NCBI GenBank assembly: GCA_029582165.1
Contig: CM055886.1
Coordinates: forward strand, 23,250,669-23,314,668
DNA length: 64,000 bases
Source: Portulaca oleracea
Lineage: Eukaryota > Streptophyta > Magnoliopsida > Caryophyllales > Portulacaceae
Direction of reading: 5' to 3'
Below, one piece after another: positions 63,294-64,000 of the stretch. The notes beneath the pieces are model-generated. The model saw nothing but the letters and a program-made list of their open reading frames with translations. It had not been told where the DNA came from and ran no database searches. The position numbers and the translations under genes were made by a program. Position 1 is the stretch's first letter. Each line of letters begins with the position of its first letter.

Positions 63294-64000
63294 AGAAAAG
63301 TGAGGTAATACCCTTGTATATATTGTAAATAAGTTTATTTTTCTTGATTTGCTTCTTTATATACTTCTCCTAATTATGCATAACAAGAGGAAAGGATCAA
63401 TTTATTGTGCGTATGGGCATCATTCGTGGCTTGTATAATCAATCTCCATTTACAAGTCATGCAATGATTCAATTATAATCCATTCAAGTATCATTTTTCC
63501 TTATTGTTTAAGCTTAGTTAATGAGAAGTTTCTTTTTCATTTATTTTGTGAGATTTCTTGTTGTTTCTTCTTTTAGGGTGTTTGTTTCCCTCTCTTTTAG
63601 TCACAATGAGGGCATAGTGTGACCTTTTTGTGTGGGAGTGGGGAGGCATGCATGTCGACTTTCTTTTCTTTCCTTGTACAAAGTTTTGGGTAGCTTTTGT
63701 TTAGGTTTTGTGTGTTTTTAATTTTGCTTAAGTTTTAGTAGGTTAGTTTTAGTTAGGTTTTGTGTGAAAATTTTGGCTTAAGTAAGTACTTCGGGTTTTT
63801 AAGGTGCCCGGGGAGGTTTTAGAGTTTTGAGAGTTGAAAAGTTTTGGTGAAAGTGAGAGTTTTATACTTAGTTTTTACAAGTAAACTGACTTTTTCAATT
63901 TTATGGACAGAGCACTGACTCAGGCGAGTCAAAGCCGGCGCGACCTAGTCGCACTTCTGAGTGGCCAGGAGTTGATGAAATTTTGGGAGGAAAAAGTCAA
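63294..64000 (+). other. 3' region of the Athila-like fragment
   Basis: Non-coding, T-rich, with a purine-rich tract near 63635-63650. At 63917-63930 it has the palindrome GACTC-AGGC-GAGTC and at 63941-63951 CGAC-CTA-GTCG, like the GACTCGCCCGAGTC units at 58041-58250. Confidence 0.6.

Larger units (their letters stand above)
62450..64000 (+). mobile_element. Athila-like Ty3/gypsy fragment
   Basis: Integrase coding sequence (62451-63293) followed by the element's 3' region, cut off by the window end. The left border is an abrupt junction with the truncated LTR at 62449, without target duplication. Typing as Athila-like rests on the integrase C-terminal sequence and the GAGGGCATAGTGTGACC plus GTGTGGGAGTGGGGAGG context at 63605-63645. 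Confidence 0.8.

Overview
This window is plant nuclear DNA, very probably from a eudicot. The evidence is one single-exon group S1 bZIP gene with the plant sucrose-control upstream ORF (38282-39078), LTR retrotransposons primed by plant tRNA-Met and tRNA-Arg, a Cassandra-like LTR carrying a 5S rRNA-like segment, and Stowaway, Mutator, hAT and CACTA elements. The species cannot be named from the sequence. The bZIP gene is the only host gene I can support. Nearly everything else is transposon sequence, much of it nested and broken.

Layout. 1-18813: a CACTA-like element (GGCGTCAG subterminal repeats at both ends) was split inside an AT microsatellite by a Tat/Ogre-like LTR retrotransposon on the minus strand (966-18214). 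That element has a tRNA-Arg primer site and keeps only a gag remnant. It was in turn split by a complete Copia element on the minus strand, Copia A (4456-13414, target duplication CTTTT). 18898-21317: a CACTA-type MITE, a Stowaway MITE, the Cassandra-like LTR and a 1-kb Mutator-type element. 21439-35596: an orphan LTR with primer site; a minus-strand Copia wreck (Copia C) interrupted by a 2.94-kb insertion; and a plus-strand Copia B inserted beside the Copia C gag start. Copia B itself carries a Stowaway MITE in its integrase and a hAT-type MITE in its 3' LTR.

35597-41237: AT-rich spacer with MITEs, then the bZIP gene (TATA at 37931, four uORFs, 166-aa CDS) and a long-TIR element just downstream. 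41238-46571: a Mutator MITE, then a complete but mutated Copia D on the minus strand (target duplication AAGAT). 47497-48823: a Pack-MULE-like element that holds a PPR gene fragment. 48933-51991: a 3.06-kb non-autonomous CACTA element with exact ends and target duplication ATG. 51995-57759: AT-rich spacer, G-rich/C-rich foldback sequence, three Stowaway-like MITEs, a TIR element and a second copy of the CACTA-type MITE. 57760-64000: a gag-protease-only Ty3/gypsy element whose right LTR is cut off by an Athila-like integrase fragment that runs to the window end.

The most unusual pattern is that several unrelated LTR retrotransposons carry clusters of short GC-rich palindromes in LTRs or non-coding parts, with a different core in each group. 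These are ATACC-loop-GGTAT in the Tat-like element, AACACGGTCCGTGTT in Copia A and B, and GACTCGCCCGAGTC in the gypsy region. Several copies show paired substitutions that keep the stems intact, which suggests a selected RNA or DNA structure.
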